From assembly GCA_002691085.1 (NCBI GenBank), contig NZGX01000041.1, forward strand, positions 1 through 13,420: a DNA stretch of 13,420 nucleotides, in the 5' to 3' direction. Numbering within the stretch: the first letter of the stretch is position 1; each line of letters starts with the position of its first letter. The notes below the pieces were generated by a model that did no database searches, was not told where the DNA came from, and was given only the letters and a program-made list of their open reading frames with translations. This stretch comes from Rhodospirillaceae bacterium (lineage in GTDB: Bacteria > Pseudomonadota > Alphaproteobacteria > Rhodospirillales > Rhodospirillaceae). The translations under genes and the position numbers were made by a program. Of the stretch, positions 1-5,894 are shown piece by piece.

Positions 1-1152
1 AACACCAGCCATATTTATTATAAAAAGAAAAAAACCAGAAATTATTGCCCTTAATCTGTTTGGTGTGATTATTTGCAACGCAGCAGTAGCTGCTCCCCAT
101 GGAAAGCTTGCAAAAAAAGTTAACCCCGCAAAACTAAAAAGTGCTAAATATGGATTTGACAAAAGAGGTGAAATTACTCCAAATGGCAGGGTAAATAATA
201 TACCAATTAACCCTGTTCTAACTTCAGCATCTTTGAAACCATTATCTCTCAATTTACCACATACAACTCCTCCACTCATTACACCCAGCAAACCAAATAT
301 TATAACCAGCAAGCCATAACTAGAACCTACTTCACTTGGCGACCACTGAAAATTCCGAATAAAGTGACTGGGTATCCAAGCAGCAGTTCCAGCCCATATG
401 AATGCATAAAAAGAAAAACCACAAAAATGATATATATATGCCTTGGGCCTCACTCTTATGTAAGACACCGCCATATTTAAATAAGACACTAAACCATTTT
501 TATCACTTTTTTCAGACCCAAAGCCTAATCGTTGTGGTTCCGGTATGGTGGTTAACCATATTGCTAGTATGATACCTGGTAAACCAACAATAATGAAAGT
601 CACTCTCCAAGGCTCAAGATAACCTATTAATGGTAAATTAATACCTGGCGTAAGATCAATAAGAAATCCAGCTATTACAAGGGCAAGGCCTGAACCAATA
701 AATAATCCTGTATTGTAAAAGCTTAGTGCCTTGGATAACTTTTCTGATCTAAAATAATCAGATAATAAAGAATAAACTGCTGGAGACAAAGCTGAAGTAC
801 CAATTCCAAGTCCAACTCTTGCAAAAAACATCTGCAAAAAAGAATTACAAGCCCCAGTTAATATAGCTGCTAAACTCCATACATACGTACTTAGTCTAAT
901 AATCTTAATTCTATTACCTCTATCAGCTAGCCACCCCATTGGTATTCCAAGAAATGTATAAAATATTGCAAAAGCAAATCCATGTAAAATGCTAAGCTCA
1001 GTATCAGATATACCTAATGTTAGCTTAATAGGATCAACTAACAGTACTAATATTGTTCTATTAATATAAGTAAAAATATATACAGCTACCAAAGCTGATA
1101 AAACATACCATGAATAGTTTTCTCTTGGATATTTACCAACTTCAATACTCAT
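1..1152 (-). CDS. MFS transporter, spinster-like (partial, C-terminus off left edge)
   Basis: This is an inner-membrane secondary transporter of the major facilitator superfamily; its substrate cannot be told from sequence. Translating the minus strand from the ATG at 1152-1150 gives 384 codons without a stop up to base 1, so the C-terminal end is missing. The protein is rich in hydrophobic helices. Residues 31-79 show the spinster-type pattern: NR near 31-32, PIK near 41-43, a GISD stretch near 48-50, then FAIFY and GIP. The MFS loop 2-3 motif follows as GWLADRGNR, about residues 73-81. A cytoplasmic central loop (EPQRLGFG, then a Lys/Asp-rich stretch) separates the two six-helix halves. The ribosome binding site is weak (TGGA about 11 bases upstream). 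It is separated from the tRNA by about 600 bases and so probably forms its own unit. The family call is firm; a substrate would be a guess. Confidence 0.88.
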   Translation of the reverse strand, partial: MSIEVGKYPRENYSWYVLSALVAVYIFTYINRTILVLLVDPIKLTLGISDTELSILHGFAFAIFYTFLGIPMGWLADRGNRIKIIRLSTYVWSLAAILTGACNSFLQMFFARVGLGIGTSALSPAVYSLLSDYFRSEKLSKALSFYNTGLFIGSGLALVIAGFLIDLTPGINLPLIGYLEPWRVTFIIVGLPGIILAIWLTTIPEPQRLGFGSEKSDKNGLVSYLNMAVSYIRVRPKAYIYHFCGFSFYAFIWAGTAAWIPSHFIRNFQWSPSEVGSSYGLLVIIFGLLGVMSGGVVCGKLRDNGFKDAEVRTGLIGILFTLPFGVISPLLSNPYLALFSFAGLTFFASFPWGAATAALQIITPNRLRAIISGFFLFIINMAGV

Positions 1153-1565
1153 ATAAATCCATTCCAGTTTTCAACAAATAGCAGAACGCTAGTAAAAGTA
1201 CTTAATCTAATGTTAATCTCATTCAACCAAGATAACATAAAATGCTCATAGAATATGTCTTAAAGCTCTACAGTCTATTAGAAAGTTATGTCAGATATAG
1301 AATACTATTTTAGTAAGTATTTAATATAAGTAAATATTGTAGTGTAAAAAAGTTACATAGAATCAATATAAATAAACTTAATGATATTGGACGAGGATTT
1401 AAACTCCTCTCATAGTAAGAGTTATGATAAATTTTCTTAAATTTTCCTTATTATATTTTAATATTATTTAAGAAATAATCAGTTGTGTAAGGGTGTGTAA
1501 TAATAGTTTAACGAAAATACTATTTTATCTATCTATAGTTTTGCAGAAACCACCACTCATTAAAT

Positions 1566-1694
1566 TCAAATTATGCACCCATGTCTAAAGCATCCTTCTT
1601 TATTGATTCCAATGATTGTTTTTCCACAAATAGCACATAGCAAATAATCATCTACTCTTTTTGTTGCTTCTTTATAAATTTTAGTCGTGCAGCG
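1566..1694 (-). other. Possible remnant or small Cys-rich zinc-ribbon-like peptide
   Basis: The minus strand is open for 42 codons between the double stop at 1700-1695 and the TGA at 1568-1566. Its second half carries a CxxC, eleven residues, then CxxHxC pattern (CAICGK ... GCFRHGC), which looks like a zinc-ribbon or treble-clef knuckle. There is no in-frame ATG. The only common alternative start, TTG, lies only just before the first Cys and would give a peptide of about 25 residues. I do not recognise it. It could be the C-terminal scrap of a decayed gene, a real small protein with a rare start, or chance. Confidence 0.2.
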
Positions 1695-1696
1695 TT

Positions 1697-1705
1697 ATTA
1701 TAACA
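1697..1705 (-). promoter_or_regulatory. Candidate extended -10 element
   Basis: The minus strand reads TGTTATAAT, a perfect extended -10 (TGnTATAAT), about 60 bases past the 3' end of the tRNA. No good -35 hexamer lies 16-18 bases upstream, although an extended -10 can work without one. Transcription would start near 1690 and run into the Cys-rich frame at 1694-1566. In DNA this AT-rich such a match may occur by chance. Confidence 0.25.
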
Positions 1706-1766
1706 TGTTTAGTTGGCACTAGATAAGTAGCCGAACTTAGTAATTTATTTATATTATTATAAGGGA

Positions 1767-1843
1767 TGGTAGCGGAGGAGGAATTTGAATCCCCGACCTT
1801 CGGATTATGATTCCGCTGCTCTAACCAACTGAGCTACTCCGCC
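1767..1843 (-). tRNA. tRNA-Met (anticodon CAT)
   Basis: A full 77-base cloverleaf can be folded on the minus strand. The acceptor stem GGCGGAG pairs with CTCCGCT (a G-U wobble at 1:72), followed by discriminator A and an encoded CCA (complement of 1770-1767). The D-arm has the usual TAGCTCAG-TTGGTTA-GAGC. The anticodon loop is ATCATAA with anticodon CAT. The T-arm is GGGGA-TTCAAAT-TCCTC. The top pair of the anticodon stem (27:43) is a G-A mismatch. With TAGCTCAG and an unpaired-initiator signature absent, it is not the initiator. It is most like elongator tRNA-Met of alphaproteobacteria; the alternative is tRNA-Ile2, whose CAT is modified to lysidine. It lies 49 bases after mnmA on the same strand and may be the last gene of that operon or have its own promoter. 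Confidence 0.93.
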
Positions 1844-1851
1844 ATATTTGT

Positions 1852-1881
1852 AAGATACCACATAGGAGTTTTTTTTGTAAA
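1852..1881 (-). promoter_or_regulatory. Candidate promoter for tRNA-Met
   Basis: On the minus strand, TTTACA (1881-1876; five of six matches to TTGACA) is followed after 18 bases by TATCTT (1857-1852; four of six matches to TATAAT). Transcription would start about 2 bases before the tRNA 5' end. The element falls just after the mnmA stop, so the tRNA could be made independently of the upstream operon. It is weak and in AT-rich sequence. Confidence 0.3.
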
Positions 1882-1892
1882 TCATAAAAATT

Positions 1893-3053
1893 TTATAAAG
1901 AAGTGCCAATACTACCTAATACTTCTTTTTTGTTATGTGGGATAAAGTCAAAATTATCCTTTTCAATCCATCCACCACCCAAAACTCTGTCTTCTTTATA
2001 AAACACACAAGCCTGTCCTGGAGAGACCCCAAATAAAGGCTTATCAAAATAAACTTTAATTTTCCCTGTATTTGAGTCACTCCTAATACTTGCACTAATG
2101 GGCTCTTGTGTATTTCTTACTTTAACATCTATATCAAAAGACCCCCCAAGCACAGACCCTTTATCAATAAGCCAATTTACATTTCTTAAAGAAATTTGAT
2201 TTTTTGCAGTCGCATGCTTAGGACCAACTATAATTGTATTTTTATTTCTATCAATGGCTACAACGTAAAGAGGGTCTTTTAAACCTCCAACTCCAATGCC
2301 TCTTCTTTGCCCAACCGTAAAGTTCTCAATTCCAGAATGATCACCGACCTCTTCACCATATATATTTACAATTTTACCTTTATTACTTGATTTATTCTCT
2401 TGTTTTTCTATAAAGTCTTTATACTTTCCATTTGTTACAAAACAAATGTCCTGGCTATCAGGCTTATCAGCAACATTTAGACCGTATTTTAATGCAAGTT
2501 CTCTGGTCTGTTCCTTATTATATTCTCCCAAAGGAAAAGATAAATATTCAAGCTGGTTGATTGTTGTTGAAAAAAGAAAGTAGGACTGGTCTTTAGATTT
2601 ATCCTTTGCCCTATACATCCTGACCTGATTATCTTTAATAATTTTCTGGATATAATGACCTGTTGCTAAAAAGTCTGCGCCTATTTCTCTAGAGGCACTG
2701 ATTAAGTCACTAAATTTAACTGTTTGGTTACATAAAATACATGGGATCGGCGTTTCGCCTGATTTATAGGCCTCAATAAAAGGACTTATTACTTGATCAT
2801 GAAATTTTTTCTCATAATCTAGAACGTAATGAGGGATTCCAATTTTATCAGCAACATATTTTGCATCATAAATATCTTGACCCGCGCAACATGATTTAGA
2901 ACTTTTTTTTTCTTGATTGTTATAGAGTTGCATTGTTAAACCAAAAACTTGGTATCCTTGATTGGACAATATTGCAGCCACAACTGAACTATCCACCCCA
3001 CCAGACATAGCAACTGCAACTTTGATATTATTATGTGTTGATTTCATATTCAT
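1893..3053 (-). CDS. mnmA: tRNA-specific 2-thiouridylase MnmA
   Basis: MnmA is a cytoplasmic enzyme that activates U34 of tRNA-Lys, -Glu and -Gln with ATP and replaces the C2 oxygen with sulfur received as a persulfide. The 386-residue length fits the family. The N-terminal PP-loop ATPase motif SGGVDSS is at residues 17-23. The first catalytic cysteine is in the LCNQTVKF stretch (Cys108), followed by a TGHY motif near 131-134 and the second catalytic cysteine in DSQDICFV (Cys204). The C-terminal part has GQRRGIGVGG and SPGQACVFY, as in the tRNA-binding and beta-barrel domains. An ATG two codons downstream is an equally possible start, and no clear Shine-Dalgarno sequence is seen. It follows the ferredoxin by 32 bases and lies two genes downstream of a cysteine desulfurase, a likely sulfur donor. 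All key residues are present. Confidence 0.97.
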   Translation of the reverse strand: MNMKSTHNNIKVAVAMSGGVDSSVVAAILSNQGYQVFGLTMQLYNNQEKKSSKSCCAGQDIYDAKYVADKIGIPHYVLDYEKKFHDQVISPFIEAYKSGETPIPCILCNQTVKFSDLISASREIGADFLATGHYIQKIIKDNQVRMYRAKDKSKDQSYFLFSTTINQLEYLSFPLGEYNKEQTRELALKYGLNVADKPDSQDICFVTNGKYKDFIEKQENKSSNKGKIVNIYGEEVGDHSGIENFTVGQRRGIGVGGLKDPLYVVAIDRNKNTIIVGPKHATAKNQISLRNVNWLIDKGSVLGGSFDIDVKVRNTQEPISASIRSDSNTGKIKVYFDKPLFGVSPGQACVFYKEDRVLGGGWIEKDNFDFIPHNKKEVLGSIGTSL

Positions 3054-3085
3054 GAGTAAATAAAAATTAGCTTAAAAGTTACATT

Positions 3086-3418
3086 TCATAATAAGTTATA
3101 AATATTTGATGGTAATTTGACTGTCAAACCATTTAAATCTTTAGTAATTACTATTTGGCATCCTAAACGTGAAGTATTTGTTAAACCATAAGTTAAGTCT
3201 AACATATCCTTTTCTTCATCACTTGTTGCAGGTAGCTTAGAGTACCACTCTTTATCTACAACTATATGACATGTTGCACAAGCCATTGAGCCCTCACATG
3301 CACCTTCTATGTCAAGACCATTAGATTGAGCAACATCTAATAATGTTTGGCCGGAATAAGCATAAACAGTTTTTACGGAGCCCATATCACTAATAAAATT
3401 TACAATAATTTCTTCCAT
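3086..3418 (-). CDS. fdx: ISC-type [2Fe-2S] ferredoxin
   Basis: This is a small soluble electron carrier of the adrenodoxin/Isc ferredoxin class, expected to supply electrons for iron-sulfur cluster building or related reductions. The 110 residues match the family length. The four cluster ligands are Cys41, Cys47, Cys50 and Cys87, spaced C-x5-C-x2-C-x36-C. They sit in the hallmark GACEGSMACATCH stretch and in RLGCQI. The segment between, with ATSDEEKDML, is the acidic interaction helix seen in this class. It lies 30 bases after the cysteine desulfurase and 32 bases before mnmA, so the three genes are probably co-transcribed. In typical ISC operons this ferredoxin accompanies IscU and HscA/HscB, none of which is visible here. 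The start lacks a clear Shine-Dalgarno sequence but no better start exists. Confidence 0.95.
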   Translation of the reverse strand: MEEIIVNFISDMGSVKTVYAYSGQTLLDVAQSNGLDIEGACEGSMACATCHIVVDKEWYSKLPATSDEEKDMLDLTYGLTNTSRLGCQIVITKDLNGLTVKLPSNIYNLL

Positions 3419-3448
3419 ATATATTATTAATTTATAGAATATTTTTAA

Positions 3449-4552
3449 TTAAAAATTTGACCATATTTCGAGAAAGCCCTCAAGTTCTTCCCATTTTGTC
3501 TCAGGTCCCATACTTACCCTTATAGCACATTTTGCAATTTTATCATCAACTCCCATTGATAAAAGTACATGACTAGGAGAAATCTTACCCGAAGAACATG
3601 CTGATCCAGCACTTACAGCATATCCCTCAAGATCAAGCCTTATCACTTGAGTTTCGCTTGAAATACCAGGTAAAGCAATGCAAGTGGTATTTGGTAAACG
3701 TTCAATCCCATCCCCAAAAATCACTGCGTCTGGTCTTTTTTGTAATAATTTTTCTTCAAACCTAATCCTTAATTTGTCAATTTCTTCCGAATTATAATAT
3801 TTAGGTAATTTTTCCAATGCAATCTTTAGACCTAAGATACCCTGAGTATTCTCTGTCCCCGCCCTCTTAAATCTTTCCTGACCACCTCCAGCGTAAAGTG
3901 GATTAAAATCAACTATTTCTCTTGAAATTAAAGCCCCGACACCCTGAGGACCACCAAATTTATGAGCTGAAATTGAGATAAAATCTAAACCAAGAGAATT
4001 AATGTCAAAAGAAAGTCTTCCAAATGCTTGGGCAGCATCTGAAAAAATAAGTCCATTGTACTTATGAACTAAATCTGCTGTTTCCTTTATCGGCTGTATA
4101 ATTCCTGTTTCATTATTAGCGAACATAAGTGATACAAGAACCCTAGAACTATATTTCTGGAGAACATGTTCTAGGTTTTCTAGATCAATTTGACCATTGG
4201 GTAGAACTTTCAAGTGATTCTTTGAAGGGACATTATCTAACACAGAAGGGTGCTCAATTGATGTACACAAAACACTCTCTACGGTACCACTTGATACAAT
4301 ACCATTGATAATTAATGCATTTGCTTCTGTTGCTCCCGAAGTGAAAAATATATTTTCTTCCTTAGCACTAAGGAATTTAGCGAGAGATCTTCTACAACTA
4401 TTAACTAAAGATCTAGAATGTCTGCCTGCAAAATGAATTGAAGAAGGATTCCCGAAAAAGAGCTCTCCATTAGAATATAAGTCAGCTATTTCATTTATAA
4501 TAGGAGAAGTAGCATTGTAGTCGAGATAAACTTTTTTAGGAGTCCCTGTCAT
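3449..4552 (-). CDS. Cysteine desulfurase, NifS/IscS class
   Basis: This PLP enzyme converts cysteine to alanine and holds the sulfur as a persulfide for acceptors. At 367 residues it is about 35 shorter than E. coli IscS, within the range of NifS-like group I enzymes. Visible features: VYLDYNATSP at 8-17, SGATEAN at 72-78, the PLP-stacking His101 (IEHPSV), ANNETG at 145-150, SDAAQAFG at 171-178 with PLP-binding Asp172, the Schiff-base Lys198 in SAHKFGG, and the catalytic Cys319 in AGSACSSG. That last motif and the long mobile Cys loop set it apart from the SufS in this window, whose Cys motif is RAGHHCAQP. A purine-rich GGGGG just before the ATG serves as ribosome binding site. It follows the IscR-like gene by 18 bases. 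Its neighbours suggest it feeds MnmA and possibly other sulfur users rather than SufBCD. I do not give a symbol because iscS and nifS names are used inconsistently for this alphaproteobacterial type. Confidence 0.94.
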   Translation of the reverse strand: MTGTPKKVYLDYNATSPIINEIADLYSNGELFFGNPSSIHFAGRHSRSLVNSCRRSLAKFLSAKEENIFFTSGATEANALIINGIVSSGTVESVLCTSIEHPSVLDNVPSKNHLKVLPNGQIDLENLEHVLQKYSSRVLVSLMFANNETGIIQPIKETADLVHKYNGLIFSDAAQAFGRLSFDINSLGLDFISISAHKFGGPQGVGALISREIVDFNPLYAGGGQERFKRAGTENTQGILGLKIALEKLPKYYNSEEIDKLRIRFEEKLLQKRPDAVIFGDGIERLPNTTCIALPGISSETQVIRLDLEGYAVSAGSACSSGKISPSHVLLSMGVDDKIAKCAIRVSMGPETKWEELEGFLEIWSNF

Positions 4553-4570
4553 AACCCCCTATTATAACAT

Positions 4571-5011
4571 TTACTCAGCAGCTTGGGATGCAGTTTCTGT
4601 AGTATCGTCAATAAAAAATGTAGAACCGTTAATAACTTGTTCCAATGTAACATTCCTGTAGAGTTCGATTGTTCTGCCTATCATTACTTTCCAAAAAGCA
4701 TTTATTTTATCAATTTTAGTAATTTTACCGGAATTACTTCCTGGATTTTCAGTACTATCGTCGATTGCAAGAAGAACCTCAGCAATAGTTATATCACCTG
4801 GTTCCTTTGCCAACACGTACCCACCACCAGGACCTCTAACTCCCTTAACTAAACCTTTATTCTTAAGAGAGGAAAATACCTGTTCCAAATAAGACAAGGA
4901 GATTGATTGTTCCTTCGCTAAAACAGAGAGGGACTTGGGATTTGTTTGCTTCAGGTCTGCGAGCATTGTTAATCCATTAAGAGCAAGTTCAGCTTTTGTA
5001 CTAGGTCTCAT
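4571..5011 (-). CDS. Rrf2-family (IscR-like) transcription regulator lacking cysteines
   Basis: This 146-residue protein has the Rrf2 winged-helix fold: STKAELAL at 4-11, a helix-turn-helix around 28-50 with the SxSYLEQVFSSLK recognition helix, and the wing GVRGPGGGYVLAK at about 57-69, all close to IscR. IscR proteins bind a [2Fe-2S] cluster through three Cys and one His just after the wing. Here that stretch (about residues 83-105) has none of them, and the whole protein has no Cys and no His. It therefore cannot sense clusters in the usual way. It may act as an apo-form regulator, respond to something else, or depend on a partner. The start is supported by AGGA 7 bases upstream of the ATG. 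It is first in the desulfurase-fdx-mnmA operon, which by family habit it probably regulates together with suf. The family is certain; the signal sensed is not. Confidence 0.92.
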   Translation of the reverse strand: MRPSTKAELALNGLTMLADLKQTNPKSLSVLAKEQSISLSYLEQVFSSLKNKGLVKGVRGPGGGYVLAKEPGDITIAEVLLAIDDSTENPGSNSGKITKIDKINAFWKVMIGRTIELYRNVTLEQVINGSTFFIDDTTETASQAAE

Positions 5012-5170
5012 AATTTTATCCTAAACATAAGGTTTTTTGTAATATACTCAGTTTTACGATTTATACTTAATAATAGATCATAAAAACCAATAGTTTTATT
5101 GATATTAATAAAAAAACATTAATAATTAATATTATATTTGAAAATAAGTTTGTTAGAGAATAGAAATATA

Positions 5171-5183
5171 AGCTAACTTAGCT
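5171..5183. promoter_or_regulatory. Inverted repeat, candidate operator
   Basis: AGCTAA-C-TTAGCT is a perfect 6-1-6 inverted repeat in the 225-base gap between the divergent iscR-like gene and the alpha/beta hydrolase. A site like this suits a dimeric regulator such as the Rrf2 protein encoded next door. It does not match the E. coli IscR type 1 or type 2 consensus as I know them, so the link is only positional. Confidence 0.25.
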
Positions 5184-5195
5184 AACCAAACTAAT

Positions 5196-5214
5196 ACTTA
5201 AAATTATCATTTTC
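5196..5214. promoter_or_regulatory. Candidate Fur-like box
   Basis: Read on the minus strand, the 19 bases GAAAATGATAATTTTAAGT agree with the E. coli Fur consensus at 13 of 19 positions by my count and contain the inverted repeat AAAAT-TATC-ATTTT. The site lies 22 bases before the hydrolase ATG and about 190 bases before the iscR-like ATG. Iron control of an Fe-S assembly locus would be sensible, but AT-rich DNA produces such matches often. Confidence 0.22.
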
Positions 5215-5236
5215 TAACAGAACTTGGACTTCCATA

Positions 5237-5893
5237 ATGCCAGAAATAATCATAAGCGGCCCTGAAGGGCGACTTGAAGGACGATATAAACACTCAGAAG
5301 ACCCAAAATCACCTCTTGCAATAATTCTTCACCCCCACCCTCAGCATGGCGGTACAATGAATAATAAGATAGTATATAATTTGTACTATATCTTCGTAAA
5401 AAGAGGATTCTCAGTTCTTAGATTTAATTTTAGAGGTGTTGGTAAATCACAAGGTGAATTTGATAATGGGATTGGAGAACTTGCAGATGCTGCTGGTGCA
5501 CTAGATTGGATGCAATCAATAAAACCAGGTGCTAAAGAGGTTTGGGTTGCAGGTTTTTCTTTTGGAGCATGGATAGGAATGCAATTATTAATGAGAAGAC
5601 CTGAAGTTGAAGGTTTTATCTCAGTTGCTCCACCAGCAAATATGTACGATTTCTCTTTTCTTGCCCCTTGTCCATCTGACGGACTGATTGTTCACGGTAG
5701 CGAGGATGACGTTGTTCCAATTTCTTCTGTAGAAAAACTTAATTCAAAACTAGGTCTTCAAAAGAACATAAATATAACATATTCAATAATTAAGGGAGCT
5801 AACCATTTTTTCCAAAGTAACATGGAAGACCTTACCAACACAGTTGAGGATTATTTAGAACTAAAGAAACACCATCAGATATCTAAAAAGTAA
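5237..5893 (+). CDS. Alpha/beta hydrolase, COG2945-like
   Basis: A cytoplasmic serine hydrolase of unknown substrate, 218 residues, close in pattern to the COG2945 group. The oxyanion-side motif LHPHPQHGG is at 31-39, followed by RFNFRGVGKSQG at 62-73. The nucleophile elbow GFSFG has Ser108 at its centre. The acid is probably Asp157 in HGSEDDVVP, and the His is His190 in GANHFF, so the triad is complete. No signal peptide or membrane helix is evident. It is transcribed divergently from the iscR-like gene and ends one base before the anmK stop on the other strand. Genes of this type are, as I recall, common next to iscR/suf genes in alphaproteobacteria, but I know of no demonstrated role in Fe-S biogenesis. 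GGA 9 bases before the ATG is a modest ribosome binding site. Confidence 0.9.
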   Translation: MPEIIISGPEGRLEGRYKHSEDPKSPLAIILHPHPQHGGTMNNKIVYNLYYIFVKRGFSVLRFNFRGVGKSQGEFDNGIGELADAAGALDWMQSIKPGAKEVWVAGFSFGAWIGMQLLMRRPEVEGFISVAPPANMYDFSFLAPCPSDGLIVHGSEDDVVPISSVEKLNSKLGLQKNINITYSIIKGANHFFQSNMEDLTNTVEDYLELKKHHQISKK

Positions 5894-5894
5894 A

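Larger units (their letters stand above)
1153..1766. other. Long intergenic region, no convincing gene
   Basis: About 600 very AT-rich bases lie between the MFS start and the 3' end of tRNA-Met. Both strands are full of stops. What can be seen: a 13-base inverted repeat TACTATTTTAGTA at 1303-1315; a hairpin-capable GAGGA/TCCTC pair with a 7-base loop around 1394-1410; an exact 12-base direct repeat AATACTATTTTA at 1301-1312 and 1516-1527; a tandem TGTGTAA at 1484-1490 and 1494-1500; and an open frame of 42 codons lacking ATG at 1566-1694 (listed separately). None of these is long enough to prove function in DNA this AT-rich. It probably holds the MFS promoter and decayed sequence. Confidence 0.6.

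Noticed and set aside
65..319. 84-codon plus-strand open frame
   Set aside because: It is antisense to the MFS transporter frame, which is continuous and shows clear family motifs; the plus-strand peptide is low in complexity and resembles nothing.
1394..1410. T-arm-like GAGGA-GTTTAAA-TCCTC hairpin, possible tRNA fragment
   Set aside because: The loop does not fit the TTCRANY pattern in register with the stem, and no acceptor or anticodon arm can be found around it.
1702..1740. Possible terminator hairpin after tRNA-Met
   Set aside because: An AGTT-GGC/GCC-AACT stem can be drawn, but it needs a bulge and a 12-base loop and is not followed by a T-run.
4561..4569. TGTTATAAT extended -10 at the iscR-like/desulfurase junction
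   Set aside because: Transcription would start almost at the ATG and drop the purine-rich ribosome binding site; there is no -35, and the genes are only 18 bases apart, so co-transcription is simpler.
4583..4852. Plus-strand open frame of 89 codons
   Set aside because: It lies antisense within the IscR-like gene, which has unmistakable Rrf2 motifs.
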